Part shown: positions 45,819-55,058 of the stretch, piece by piece
Layout of the letters: each line of letters opens with the position of its first letter
How positions within the stretch are numbered: the stretch's first letter is position 1
Source of the DNA: Allobosea vaviloviae
GTDB lineage: Bacteria; Pseudomonadota; Alphaproteobacteria; Rhizobiales; Beijerinckiaceae
Assembly: GCF_001298265.1 (NCBI RefSeq)
Contig: NZ_LGSZ01000078.1
Location: forward strand, 1 to 64,000
Direction of reading: 5' to 3'
Length of the DNA stretch: 64,000 nt
The notes under the pieces: generated by a model
Database searches by the model: none
Told to the model about the DNA's origin: nothing
Seen by the model: only the letters and a program-made list of their open reading frames with translations
Translations under genes and position numbers: made by a program

Positions 45819-47018
45819 TCAGGCCACAGCGGCGATGTTGCCAGCGGGCCTGCCGGACTCCGACAGATCGCTCATCGCCGCCATGACGCCGCCGCTGCGA
45901 TGCGGGACGCCTGCGGCGGCGAGGCCCATTTCGACGCCCGAGAGGGCGCCGAGCAGCATCAGTTCATTGCACTCGCCGAGATGCCCGATGCGGAAGACCT
46001 TGCCGGCGACCTTCCCCAGTCCCGAGCCGAGCGAGATGTTGTATTTTTCCAGCGCGACCTTGCGGTATCTGTCCGCGTCGTGGCTCGGCGGCATCATCAC
46101 CGCGGTCAGCACCGGCGACTGCTCGGCCGGGTTTTCGCAGAGCACCTCCAGCCCCCAGGCTTTGACGGCGGCACGGGTCGCGGAGGCCAGGCGCTGGTGG
46201 CGGGCGAAGACGGCTGGCAAGCCCTCCTCATGCAGCATCGCGATGGCTTCCTTCAGGCCGTACAGCAGGTTCGTCGCCGGCGTGTAGGGGAAGAAGCCGC
46301 CGGCATTGATCTTCACCATCTCCTGCCAGTCCCAATAGGAGCGCGGCAGGGTGTTGGCCCGCGAGGCGGCCATGGCCTTTTCGGAGACCGCGTTGAAGCT
46401 CAGGCCCGGCGGCAGCATCAGCCCCTTCTGGGAGCCCGAGACGGTGACGTCGACCTGCCATTCGTCGTGCCGGTAATCGACCGAGGCGAGCGAGGAGATG
46501 GTGTCGACCATGAACAGGGCGGGGTGGCCGGCTGCATCGATCGCCTTGCGGATCTCGGCGATGCGGCTGGTCGAGCCGGTCGAGGTCTCGTTATGGACGA
46601 CCATCACCGCCTTGATGGTGTGCGCCTTGTCCTCGACGAGCCTGGCCTCGATTGCCGCCGGGTCGGCGCCACGACGCCAGTCACCGGGGATGAAGTCGAC
46701 GGTGATGCCGAAACGCGCCGCGATCTGGCGCCAGAGCGTGGCGAAATGGCCGGTTTCCGCCATCAGCACCGTGTCGCCGGGAGACAGCGTGTTGACGATG
46801 GCCGCCTCCCAGGCGCCGGTGCCGGAGGCGGGGTAGATCACGACCGGCTGGCTGGTCTTGAAGATCGTCTTGCAGCCTTCTAGCACCTGCTTGCCCAGCG
46901 TCGCGAATTCGGCGCTGCGGTGATCGATGATCGGCATCGCGATGGCGCGCAGGATGCGGTCTGGAATCGGGCTCGGGCCGGGGATGTGCAGAAAATGGCG
47001 GCCCTGCTGCGTTGCCAT
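45819..47018 (-). CDS. Class V aminotransferase (serine-glyoxylate/alanine-glyoxylate type)
   Basis: A PLP-dependent fold-type I aminotransferase of 399 aa. The PLP lysine is K198 in SGSQKGLMLPPG, and HFLHIPGPSPIPDRILRA and the aspartate loop MVDTISSLASVDYRHDEW are family marks. GGGAG lies upstream of the ATG at 47018. Its promoter region holds repeated GAATGCA/TGCATTC sites shared with the divergent GntR gene. It would transaminate glyoxylate or another keto acid. Confidence 0.9.
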   Translation of the reverse strand: MATQQGRHFLHIPGPSPIPDRILRAIAMPIIDHRSAEFATLGKQVLEGCKTIFKTSQPVVIYPASGTGAWEAAIVNTLSPGDTVLMAETGHFATLWRQIAARFGITVDFIPGDWRRGADPAAIEARLVEDKAHTIKAVMVVHNETSTGSTSRIAEIRKAIDAAGHPALFMVDTISSLASVDYRHDEWQVDVTVSGSQKGLMLPPGLSFNAVSEKAMAASRANTLPRSYWDWQEMVKINAGGFFPYTPATNLLYGLKEAIAMLHEEGLPAVFARHQRLASATRAAVKAWGLEVLCENPAEQSPVLTAVMMPPSHDADRYRKVALEKYNISLGSGLGKVAGKVFRIGHLGECNELMLLGALSGVEMGLAAAGVPHRSGGVMAAMSDLSESGRPAGNIAAVA

Positions 47019-47079
47019 GGCGTCGTCTCCCTGGGCGCGACGCATTGTGTCCGTGCCGGTCGCGTGATGTCGATCTTTT

Positions 47080-47120
47080 TGCATTCATTTTTTGGGAATG
47101 CAACTGTATAGGGGAATGCA
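47080..47120. promoter_or_regulatory. Operator cluster TGCATTC/GAATGCA, divergent promoter
   Basis: An inverted pair, TGCATTC at 47080-47086 and GAATGCA at 47096-47102 (9-base spacer), plus a third GAATGCA at 47114-47120 placed 18 bases after the second. It lies between the aminotransferase and the gntR gene and recurs at 48009-48055. Confidence 0.7.
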
Positions 47121-47166
47121 GAAATGACGCGGGCGACCTCGACAGAGCGAGCCCTTTACGTAGCGA

Positions 47167-47901
47167 ATGACGATGACAAGCATGAGCCCGGACCTGCAGG
47201 ACATCGACGTGCCGGCCCTTACGCCCGCCATGGCGCTGGCTGGTGACACGGTGCGCCCGAGCGGTTCCCTGCATGACGAATTGCTGGTCGGGCTGCGCGA
47301 CTACATCGTCGAGGGCCACCTTGCCGATGGCGCGCGCATCCCCGAGCGGCAGCTCTGCGAGCGCTTCGGCATCTCGCGCACGCCCTTGCGCGAGGCGCTC
47401 AAGGTGCTCGCCGCCGAGGGGTTGATCGAGCTGTTGCCCAATCGCGGTGCTCGGGTTCGGCAACTCGATGCCGAGGAGCTGCGCGAGCTGTTCGATGTGA
47501 TGGGCGGTCTCGAAGCCCTGGCGGGGCGCCTCGCCTGCGAGCACATTTCAGACGCCGAAGTGGCCGAGATCGAGCGTGTCCACCATGATATGTACCGGTT
47601 TTACCTGCGGCGCGAGATGCATGGCTATTTCCAATGCAACCAGGCGATCCACCGCATGATCGTCGAGGCGGCGGGTAATGCCGCGCTCAGCGCGACCTAT
47701 GCCAGCTTCGCCGGGCGCATCCGCCGCGTCCGCTACTCCGCCAACCTCGCCAAGGAGCGCGACCGCTGGGGCGAGGCGATGCGGGAGCATGAGCTCATCC
47801 TGGACGCGCTGCGCCGTCGCGCCGGGAGCGAGCTCAGCGATATCCTGTTCCTGCATCTGCGCAACAAGCGCAGGGCAGCGCAGGCCGAGACGCTGGCCTG
47901 A
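47167..47901 (+). CDS. GntR-family transcriptional regulator (FCD domain)
   Basis: A 244-aa regulator. The winged HTH is at about residues 35-100 (LLVGLRDYIVEGHLADGARI, RFGISRTPLREALKVLAAEG). The FCD domain carries the metal/ligand His residues in MHGYFQCNQAIHRMIVEAAG. The same TGCATTC motif lies on both sides of it, so it probably controls the aminotransferase and the transporter genes. No strong ribosome site precedes the ATG at 47167. Confidence 0.92.
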   Translation: MTMTSMSPDLQDIDVPALTPAMALAGDTVRPSGSLHDELLVGLRDYIVEGHLADGARIPERQLCERFGISRTPLREALKVLAAEGLIELLPNRGARVRQLDAEELRELFDVMGGLEALAGRLACEHISDAEVAEIERVHHDMYRFYLRREMHGYFQCNQAIHRMIVEAAGNAALSATYASFAGRIRRVRYSANLAKERDRWGEAMREHELILDALRRRAGSELSDILFLHLRNKRRAAQAETLA

Positions 47902-48008
47902 CCACGTTGCGCTGACGAGCGGCGGTCCCGAGCGGGCGCAACTGTTCAGGCACGCGCCATTCGCCATGTTTTGTCGACATGGCGATTGCAGCAGAGATCG
48001 CCATGCCG

Positions 48009-48055
48009 TGCATTCGCAGTCAAATGCCTGCATTGTAATTTTCAGATTGAATGCA
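48009..48055. promoter_or_regulatory. Operator cluster TGCATTC/GAATGCA before tctC
   Basis: TGCATTC at 48009-48015, TGCATTG at 48029-48035 and GAATGCA at 48049-48055, about 70 bases ahead of the tctC start. It repeats the motif of the divergent promoter at 47080-47120. Confidence 0.7.
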
Positions 48056-48121
48056 AAATTTATTGGTTCTAGGCTCCTAGCCACGACGCCATCAGAGCGC
48101 GACCAAGGGAGGTTAGACACC

Positions 48122-49105
48122 ATGAAGCAGCATTGGCTTGCCGCGTCCGCCTGTCTTCTCACAGGTGCGACGCCCGTTTTCGCCTGGGAGCCGACCAAGG
48201 CGATCGAGATCGTGGTGCCTTTCGCCGCTGGCGGCGCCTCGGACCAGATGGCCCGAACCATCCAGGGCATCATCCAGAAGAACAATTTCAGCAGCCAGCC
48301 GGTCATCGTCGTCAACAAGCCGGCCGCCGGTGGCGCCGAAGGCATGCTCGACATCCAGAAATCGGCCGGCGATCCGCACAAGCTGATCACCACCTCGAGC
48401 GGCGTCTTCATGACGCCGATGGCGACCAAGCTGCCGCTCAACTGGACCGAATACACGCCCGTCGCAATGATGGCGCAGGACTCGTTCGTGCTCTGGGTCA
48501 ACGCCAAGGCGCCTTACCAGACCGCCGGCGACTTCATGGCGGCCGCCAAGGCGGCGTCGCTGCCGCTGAAGCTGGGCGGCACCTCGTCCAAGCGCGAAGA
48601 CAATCTGATCGTCTTCGCGATGGAAAAGGCCGGCGGCGTCAAATTCGCCTACATCCCCCATGCCAGCGGCGGCCAGGCCTCGACCCAGCTTTCGGGCGGC
48701 CACATCGAGGCCAGCACCAACAATCCGGCCGAGGACGTCGCCAACTGGCGCGGCGGCGCGACCAGGCCGCTCTGCGTCTTCTCCGACCAGAAGATGGCCT
48801 ATACGACGCCCGTTGCGGACGGCAAATCCTGGGCCGACATCCCGACCTGTCCGTCGCAGGGGCTCAACGTCACCTACCAGATGCTGCGCGGCATGTTCAT
48901 GCCCGGCAAGGTCACAAAGGAGCAGCAGGCCTATTACGTCGAGCTGTTCAAGAAGGTCGCCGGCACCGCCGAATGGAAGGACTACCTCGCACGCGGCGCG
49001 CTGGTGCCCGACTATCGCGACGGAGACGCCTTCGTGCAGTTCCTCAAGGCCGACGAGGAGAAGCACGCCAAGCTGATGAGCGACGCTGGTTTCATGGCGA
49101 AGTGA
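48122..49105 (+). CDS. tctC: Tripartite tricarboxylate transporter substrate-binding protein
   Basis: A 327-aa periplasmic receptor of the TctC/Bug family. The signal peptide is MKQHWLAASACLLTGATPVF, and the mature start is WEPTKAIEIVVPFAAGGASD. The ligand-binding AGGASDQMAR and NKPAAGGAEG are typical. GGGAGG lies 10 bases before the ATG. It feeds the TctBA membrane components encoded downstream. The substrate is likely a di- or tricarboxylate or hydroxy acid, chosen by context. Confidence 0.92.
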   Translation: MKQHWLAASACLLTGATPVFAWEPTKAIEIVVPFAAGGASDQMARTIQGIIQKNNFSSQPVIVVNKPAAGGAEGMLDIQKSAGDPHKLITTSSGVFMTPMATKLPLNWTEYTPVAMMAQDSFVLWVNAKAPYQTAGDFMAAAKAASLPLKLGGTSSKREDNLIVFAMEKAGGVKFAYIPHASGGQASTQLSGGHIEASTNNPAEDVANWRGGATRPLCVFSDQKMAYTTPVADGKSWADIPTCPSQGLNVTYQMLRGMFMPGKVTKEQQAYYVELFKKVAGTAEWKDYLARGALVPDYRDGDAFVQFLKADEEKHAKLMSDAGFMAK

Positions 49106-49149
49106 GACGACGAGGCGTGCCTGCGCGCGCCAGCAAGTCGTCAGGGCCG

Positions 49150-49250
49150 GTCATCCCGGCCGGAGCTTGGCGAAGAGCCGGGACCCATTCCGGAACGGCT
49201 CAGGCATGGATCCCGGATCGGCGCCGCGGCGCGGCTTGTCCGGGATGACG
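49150..49250. repeat. Palindromic intergenic element, family A (copy 4)
   Basis: Between tctC and tctB. It begins GTCATCCCGGCCGGAGCTTG, contains GGCTCAGGCATGGATCCCGG and ends CTTGTCCGGGATGACG. The second half is nearly the same as in the 4203 copy, including GGATCGGCGCCGC. Confidence 0.75.
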
Positions 49251-49266
49251 TCGCGGGAGCGAACGA

Positions 49267-49767
49267 ATGACATCACCAGCCGAAACTGAAGCCCCACGCG
49301 GCCTGGCCCGCCGCCCTGTCGAACGGATCGTGGCGCTGGTGCTGATCGCGCTCGCGGCCATCGTGCTCTACGATTCCTATGGCCGCGGCGCCGGCTGGGA
49401 CAACGGGCCGGAGAACGGCTTCTTCCCGGCCCGCGTCGGCTGGATTTTTCTCGCCGCCTCGCTCTTCATCCTCGTGCAGTCGCTCCGCTCTCCGCAGGAC
49501 GGGGTCTTCGTCACCTATGAGCAGCTCGGGCAGGTGACTCGCGTGCTCGGTCCGCTGATCCTGTTCGTGGCGCTGATCCAGCCGCTCGGACTTTACGTTG
49601 CATCGAGCGTCTTCATCCTCGTCTTCATGAGTATCGTCGCGACCTCGCGCTGGTGGTCGATCGTGCTGACGGCGATCCTGGTGCCGCTGGCGTGCTTCTG
49701 GGTGTTCGAGCTGCAGTTCCGCGTGCCGCTGCCCAAGGGCCCCCTCGAAACCGCTCTCGGCTATTGA
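49267..49767 (+). CDS. tctB: Tripartite tricarboxylate transporter small membrane subunit
   Basis: A 166-aa protein with four membrane helices (IVALVLIALAAIVLYDS; VGWIFLAASLFILVQSL; LILFVALIQPLGLYVASSV; SIVLTAILVPLACFWVF). The C-terminal FRVPLPKGPLE end is typical of TctB. It starts shortly after the repeat at 49150 and 10 bases before tctA. Confidence 0.9.
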   Translation: MTSPAETEAPRGLARRPVERIVALVLIALAAIVLYDSYGRGAGWDNGPENGFFPARVGWIFLAASLFILVQSLRSPQDGVFVTYEQLGQVTRVLGPLILFVALIQPLGLYVASSVFILVFMSIVATSRWWSIVLTAILVPLACFWVFELQFRVPLPKGPLETALGY

Positions 49768-49776
49768 GGTCTGACG

Positions 49777-51303
49777 ATGGATGATTTCGCCTCGCTGATG
49801 GCGGGTTTCCAGGTCGCCCTGTCCTGGCACAATATCGGGTTCATGGCGGTCGGGGTGGTGCTCGGCATCGTTGTCGGCGTTCTGCCTGGCCTCGGCGGCC
49901 CCAATGGCGTCGCCATCCTGCTGCCGCTGACCTTCGGCATGGACCCGACCTCGGCGATCATCCTGCTCTCCTCGATCTATTGGGGAGCCCTGTTCGGCGG
50001 CGCGATCACTTCGATCCTGTTCAATATTCCCGGCGAAGCCTGGTCGGTGGCGACGACCTTCGACGGTTACCCGATGGCGGTGCAGGGCAAGGCGGCGGAG
50101 GCCCTGACGGCCGCCTTCACGGCGTCCTTCATCGGCGCGCTCTCGGGCGTGATCCTGATCACCTTCGTCGCCCCGCTGGTTGCGTCCTTTGCGCTGCGGT
50201 TCGGCCCGGCCGAATTCTTTGCCGTGTTCCTGCTGACCTTCTGCTCCTTCGTCGGCATGGGCCGCGAGAACCGTGCGAAGATCCTGGCATCGCTGTGCAT
50301 CGGCTTCCTGCTCGCGGCGGTGGGCCTCGATTCGATCTCGGGAGATCTGCGCATGACCTTCGGCTCGATCGAGCTGATGCGCGGTTTCGATTTCCTCGTC
50401 GTGGTCATCGGCCTGTTCGGAGTCAGCGAAATCCTGCTCACGGTCGAGGAGGGGCTGGTCTTCAAGGGCAAGCAGGCCAAGATCGATCTCAAGGTGGTCT
50501 TTCGCACCTGGGCCAGCCTGCCGCGCTACTGGGCGACGCTGCTGCGCTCGGCGGCCGTGGGCATGTGGATGGGCGTGACGCCGGGCGGCGCCATCGCCGC
50601 CTCCTTCATGGGCTACGGCCTCGCCAAGCGCTTTTCGCGAAATCCCGGAAGCTTCGGCAAGGGCAATATCGAGGGCGTGCTGGCGCCCGAAACCGCCGCG
50701 CACGCGGCCGGCACCGCCGCGCTCCTGCCGATGCTGGCGCTCGGCATTCCCGGCTCGGCCACCGCTGCGGTCCTGCTCGGGGGGCTGCTGGTCTGGGGCC
50801 TGCAGCCCGGGCCGCTGCTCTTCGTCGAGCAGAAGGATTTCGTCTGGGGTCTCATCGCCTCGATGTATCTCGGCAACCTCGCCGGGCTCATCATCGTGCT
50901 CGCCACGGTTCCCCTGTTTGCGGCGATCATGCGGGTGCCGTTCTCCTATGTCGCGCCGGTGATCCTGATCGTCTGCGCGATCGGAGCCTATACGATCTCG
51001 AATTCGACCTTCGACATCTGGCTGATGCTGGGCTTCGGCATCATCGGCTATGTCTTCAAGAAGCTCGACTATCCGCTTGCCCCGCTGGTTCTGGCGCTGG
51101 TGCTTGGCGACCGGGCGGAGGAGGCGTTCCGCCAGGCGCTGCTCGGTTCGGGCGGCAGCCTCAACGTCTTTGCCGCCAACGGCCTCGTCGGTACGCTGGT
51201 CGTGCTCGCCATGCTGCTGTTGCTGTGGGGGCCGGTGATGGACCTGATCGGCGCTGCGCGGGGCAAGGGGCGGCAGCCTGAGAAGCCGGCCGAGGTCGGC
51301 TGA
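49777..51303 (+). CDS. tctA: Tripartite tricarboxylate transporter large membrane subunit
   Basis: A 508-aa permease of the TctA family with about eleven helices. GVLPGLGGPNGVAILLPLTF and the second repeat copy MGVTPGGAIAASFMGYGLAK are family motifs, followed by GIPGSATAAVLLGGLLVWGL. It moves the TctC ligand, coupled to an ion gradient. The next gene begins 4 bases after its stop. Confidence 0.93.
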   Translation: MDDFASLMAGFQVALSWHNIGFMAVGVVLGIVVGVLPGLGGPNGVAILLPLTFGMDPTSAIILLSSIYWGALFGGAITSILFNIPGEAWSVATTFDGYPMAVQGKAAEALTAAFTASFIGALSGVILITFVAPLVASFALRFGPAEFFAVFLLTFCSFVGMGRENRAKILASLCIGFLLAAVGLDSISGDLRMTFGSIELMRGFDFLVVVIGLFGVSEILLTVEEGLVFKGKQAKIDLKVVFRTWASLPRYWATLLRSAAVGMWMGVTPGGAIAASFMGYGLAKRFSRNPGSFGKGNIEGVLAPETAAHAAGTAALLPMLALGIPGSATAAVLLGGLLVWGLQPGPLLFVEQKDFVWGLIASMYLGNLAGLIIVLATVPLFAAIMRVPFSYVAPVILIVCAIGAYTISNSTFDIWLMLGFGIIGYVFKKLDYPLAPLVLALVLGDRAEEAFRQALLGSGGSLNVFAANGLVGTLVVLAMLLLLWGPVMDLIGAARGKGRQPEKPAEVG

Positions 51304-51307
51304 AGCG

Positions 51308-54274
51308 ATGAATCAGGCTTCGCTTCCAAGGCCCCATGCCCGCAATCTCGGGCTGGAACGGCGCCTCGAACGGACGCTGGAAGGTGAGGTGCGCTTCGAT
51401 GCCTTCACGCGCGGACGCTATGCCACCGATGCCTCGATCTACCAGATCGTTCCGCAGGGCGTCGTCTTCCCAAAACATGAGGCCGATATCGCGGCCAGCC
51501 TCCAGATCGCCGCCGAGCATGGCTTAGCCGTGATCGCGCGCGGCGGCGGCACCTCGCAGAACGGGCAGCCGATCGGCGATGCGCTGATCCTCGATATGAG
51601 CCGGCATTTTAATGCGATCCGCGACTACGACCCGGCGGCACGGACGATCTCGGTCGCGCCCGGCCTCGTGCTGGAACAGCTCAACGCGCATCTGAAAAAG
51701 GACGGTCTGTTCTTCCCCGTGGAGCCCTCGACGGCGAGCCGCTGCACCATCGGCGGCATGGCCGGCAACAACTCCTCGGGCGCGCGTTCGCTGCGCTACG
51801 GCAAGATGGTCGACAATGTCGTGGCGATGCGGGCGCTGTTTCATGACGGCGAGGCCTTCGCGCTCGGCGAGGCGGGCGTCGGCGACAACAGCTCGGTGCG
51901 GGCCCGCGATCTGATGACGCGCATGCTCGCGCTGGCAAATGGCCACCGCGACGCGATCGAGGCAATCTTCCCGAAGGTCCAGCGGCGCGTCGGCGGCTAC
52001 AATCTCGATGAGCTGCTGCCGGCGAGGCCCAACCTCTCGCATCTGCTGGTCGGTTCGGAGGGCACGCTTGCGATCACCACCGAGGCGACGCTCAAGCTCT
52101 CGCCCCTGCCGACGCATCGCGTCATGGGCGTCTGCCATTTCCCGAGCTTCCGCGCGGCCATGGAGACGACCCGGCATATCGTGGCGCTCGGCCCGGTGGC
52201 GGTCGAGCTTGTCGACAACAATGTGCTGGTGCTCGGCGCCGATATTCCGCTCTTTGTGCGGACGCTCGCCGACATCACCAGGGGGCAGCCCAACTGCCTG
52301 CTGCTGGTCGAGTTCGCCGGCGATGATCTGGCTGAGCTCAAGCGCGAGCTGCGACGGCTGGACCAGTGCATGGCCGATCACGGCTTTGCAGATGCCGTGG
52401 TCGAGGTCGTCGAGCCCGCCCGCCAAAAGCCGGTCTGGGAGGTGCGCGAGGCCTGCCTCAACATCATGATGTCGATGAAGGGTGACGGGAAACCGGTCTC
52501 CTTCATCGAGGATTGCGCCGTCCCGCTCGACCATCTCGCCGATTATACCGACGCGATCACCGCGCTGTTTGCCCGCCATGGCACACGCGGCACCTGGTAT
52601 GCGCATGCTTCCGTCGGCTGCCTGCATGTCCGGCCGATCCTCAACATGAAGGACGAGGCCGGGGTCAAGGCGATGCGCGGCATTGCCGAGGAGGCCTGCG
52701 AACTGGTGCGCCGGTTCAAGGGCTCCTATTCCGGCGAGCATGGCGACGGCATCTCGCGCTCGGAATTTGTCGAGCCGATGTTCGGCGGGCCGCTGACGCG
52801 CGCGTTTGAAGCGGTGAAGGATGGCTTCGATCCCGACAACCGGCTGAATCCGGGCAAGATCGTCCGGCCGCTGCGCATGGACGACCGCTCCCTGATGCGG
52901 TTCCCGCCCGGCTACGCCACACCGATCCCGGCCCGGACCGCGCTCGACTGGTCCGATTGGGGCGGGCTCGGCGGTGCCGTCGAGATGTGCAACAACAACG
53001 GCACCTGCCGGAAGCTGTCGGGCGGGACGATGTGCCCATCCTACCGCGCCACCAAGGACGAGACCCATGTGACGCGCGGGCGGGCCAACACGCTGCGGCT
53101 CGCGATTTCCGGGCAGCTCGGACCGGATGCCTTCACCTCGCCGGAGATGAAGCAGACGCTCGATCTCTGCGTCTCTTGCAAGGGCTGCAAGCGCGACTGC
53201 CCGACCGGCGTCGACATGGCGCGCATGAAGATCGAGTTCCTGAGCCATTACCATGGCAAGCACGGCCTGCCGCTGAAGGAGCGTCTGATCGCCTGGCTGC
53301 CGCGCTATGCGCCCTGGGCGGCCAGGCTCGCGCCGTTGATGAATCTGCGCGACCGCGTCCCGCTGCTGGCGCGGCTGAGCGAAAGCTGGCTCGGCTTCAG
53401 CGCCCGCCGGAGCCTGCCGCTCTGGCGCAAGCCCTGGTCGCAGACCGGCAAACCCGCTGCAGCGGTGGATGTGCTGGGCGACGGGCGCGACATCGTGCTC
53501 TTTGGCGACACCTTCAACCGCTATTTCGAACGCGAGAATCTCGAAGCCACTGAGCGGGTGCTCGCGGCGGGCGGATACCGCGTCCACAAGGTCGAGCCCA
53601 AGGATGGTGGGCGACCATTGTGCTGCGGTCGCACCTTCCTCTCGGCCGGGTTCGTCGATGAGGCCCGGGTGGAAGCCAGGCGGACGCTCGATGCGCTGGC
53701 TCCCTTCGTCGCGAGGGGCGCGCGCATCGTCGGGCTCGAACCCTCCTGCCTGCTCACCTTCCGCGACGAGTTCGGCGCCATCCTGCCGAAGGACGAGGTC
53801 GAGCCGATGGCGAAGGCGGCCTTCCTGCTGGAGGAGTTGCTGGCCGCCGATCTCAAGGCAGGCACGACCAACCTGCCGATGCGGGATCAGGGTGGCCGTG
53901 TCGCGCATCTGCATGGCCATTGCCACCAGAAGGCTTTTGCCGCGATGGGGTCCGTCGAGGCGACCTTGCGCGCCATTCCCGGCCTCGATGTCCGCCCGAT
54001 CGAATCGAGCTGCTGCGGCATGTCGGGTGCCTTCGGCTATGGCGCGGCGACGATCGACGTGTCTTTCGCGATGGCGGAGCTTTCGCTGCTGCCGGCCGTG
54101 CGTCAGGCGGGCGCAGGCGATCTCATCGTGGCCGACGGGACCAGCTGTCGCCACCAGATCCACGACGGCGCGGCGCGCGAGGCGCTGCACGTCGCGCGCG
54201 TGCTCGACATGGCGCTTGAGGCCCCCCCGGGTCCGGCGAGCGCTGCGCCATATGGCCTGTCGCGATCGAACTGA
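51308..54274 (+). CDS. FAD-linked D-2-hydroxyacid dehydrogenase fused to an Fe-S (GlcF-like) domain
   Basis: A 988-aa fusion of a GlcD/D-lactate dehydrogenase domain and an Fe-S electron-transfer domain. The FAD-binding part shows ARGGGTSQNGQPIGDALILD, then GNNSSGARSLRYGKM. The Fe-S part has C621, C624, C627 and C631 (CVSCKGCKRDC) with extra cysteines at 561, 567 and 576. The C-terminal CCG domain is SSCCGMSGAFGYG. It oxidises D-2-hydroxy acids and passes electrons to quinone. It follows tctA by 4 bases, so the imported acid may be its substrate. Confidence 0.9.
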   Translation: MNQASLPRPHARNLGLERRLERTLEGEVRFDAFTRGRYATDASIYQIVPQGVVFPKHEADIAASLQIAAEHGLAVIARGGGTSQNGQPIGDALILDMSRHFNAIRDYDPAARTISVAPGLVLEQLNAHLKKDGLFFPVEPSTASRCTIGGMAGNNSSGARSLRYGKMVDNVVAMRALFHDGEAFALGEAGVGDNSSVRARDLMTRMLALANGHRDAIEAIFPKVQRRVGGYNLDELLPARPNLSHLLVGSEGTLAITTEATLKLSPLPTHRVMGVCHFPSFRAAMETTRHIVALGPVAVELVDNNVLVLGADIPLFVRTLADITRGQPNCLLLVEFAGDDLAELKRELRRLDQCMADHGFADAVVEVVEPARQKPVWEVREACLNIMMSMKGDGKPVSFIEDCAVPLDHLADYTDAITALFARHGTRGTWYAHASVGCLHVRPILNMKDEAGVKAMRGIAEEACELVRRFKGSYSGEHGDGISRSEFVEPMFGGPLTRAFEAVKDGFDPDNRLNPGKIVRPLRMDDRSLMRFPPGYATPIPARTALDWSDWGGLGGAVEMCNNNGTCRKLSGGTMCPSYRATKDETHVTRGRANTLRLAISGQLGPDAFTSPEMKQTLDLCVSCKGCKRDCPTGVDMARMKIEFLSHYHGKHGLPLKERLIAWLPRYAPWAARLAPLMNLRDRVPLLARLSESWLGFSARRSLPLWRKPWSQTGKPAAAVDVLGDGRDIVLFGDTFNRYFERENLEATERVLAAGGYRVHKVEPKDGGRPLCCGRTFLSAGFVDEARVEARRTLDALAPFVARGARIVGLEPSCLLTFRDEFGAILPKDEVEPMAKAAFLLEELLAADLKAGTTNLPMRDQGGRVAHLHGHCHQKAFAAMGSVEATLRAIPGLDVRPIESSCCGMSGAFGYGAATIDVSFAMAELSLLPAVRQAGAGDLIVADGTSCRHQIHDGAAREALHVARVLDMALEAPPGPASAAPYGLSRSN

Positions 54275-54308
54275 GGTGGCTGCATGGCGATGGCAATACG
54301 CCGCCGGT

Positions 54309-55058
54309 TCAGATCAGCCCGAGCCCCCTGAAACTCGCATGGCCGTCGCGGCCGACGATGACGTGGTCATGGATCGCGATGCCCAGAGGCTTCGCGATAT
54401 CGACGAGGTCGCGGGTCATCTTCACGTCGGCGCCCGATGGCGTCGGGTCACCGGAGGGGTGGTTGTGGACCAGGATCACGGCCGAAGCCGAGAGTTCCAG
54501 CGCGCGCCGCATCACCTCGCGGGGATAGACGGGCGTGTGATCGACAGTGCCGGTCTGCTGGACCTCGTCGGCGATGACGGCGTTCTTCTTGTCGAGGAAG
54601 AGGATGCGGAACTGCTCACGCTCGGCGAAGGCCATCGCGGTCCGGCAATAGTCGAGCACGGCCGACCAGGAGGAGAGCACGGTGCGCTTGGCCACCGCGC
54701 CCTTGGCCATGCGACGCAGCGCCGCCTCGACGATCTTGAGGTCGAGCGCAACACCCTCGCCGACGCCCTTGACCTCGGTCAGCCGCGAGGCCGGCGCGCC
54801 CAGCACCTCGGCGAAGGAGCCGAAGCGCGCGATCAGCGCTTTGGCGAGCGGCTTGACGTCGCGCTGCGGGATCGAGCGGAACAGCAGCAGTTCCAGCAGT
54901 TCATAGTCCGGCAGTGCGTCTGCGCCGGCCTCCTGGAAGCGGCTGCGCAGGCGGTCGCGATGACCATGGTAATGCGGCGCGTCGGCTGGAACGGCGGATG
55001 CTGCGGGTAGGGCGGGCGGCGCGGAGCGGCCCGAACCTTGGCCCGCGCCTGTCGTCAT
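54309..55058 (-). CDS. radC: RadC-family JAB-domain protein
   Basis: A 249-aa RadC homologue. The N-terminal helix-hairpin-helix region ([13 protein letters not shown]) precedes the JAB/MPN+ metalloprotease-like domain with H-x-H and Asp ligands in [20 protein letters not shown]. The long-assumed DNA repair role is not established. Its start overlaps the methionine aminopeptidase stop (ATGA), so the two are coupled. Confidence 0.92.
   Translation of the reverse strand: MTTGAGQGSGRSAPPALPAASAVPADAPHYHGHRDRLRSRFQEAGADALPDYELLELLLFRSIPQRDVKPLAKALIARFGSFAEVLGAPASRLTEVKGVGEGVALDLKIVEAALRRMAKGAVAKRTVLSSWSAVLDYCRTAMAFAEREQFRILFLDKKNAVIADEVQQTGTVDHTPVYPREVMRRALELSASAVILVHNHPSGDPTPSGADVKMTRDLVDIAKPLGIAIHDHVIVGRDGHASFRGLGLI

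Noticed and set aside
51524-54190. An 888-codon minus-strand open frame opposite the D-2-hydroxyacid dehydrogenase
   Set aside because: Composition is typical of high-GC antisense shadows (Arg/Ala/His/Asp-rich) with no domains. The plus-strand protein has clear motifs throughout.
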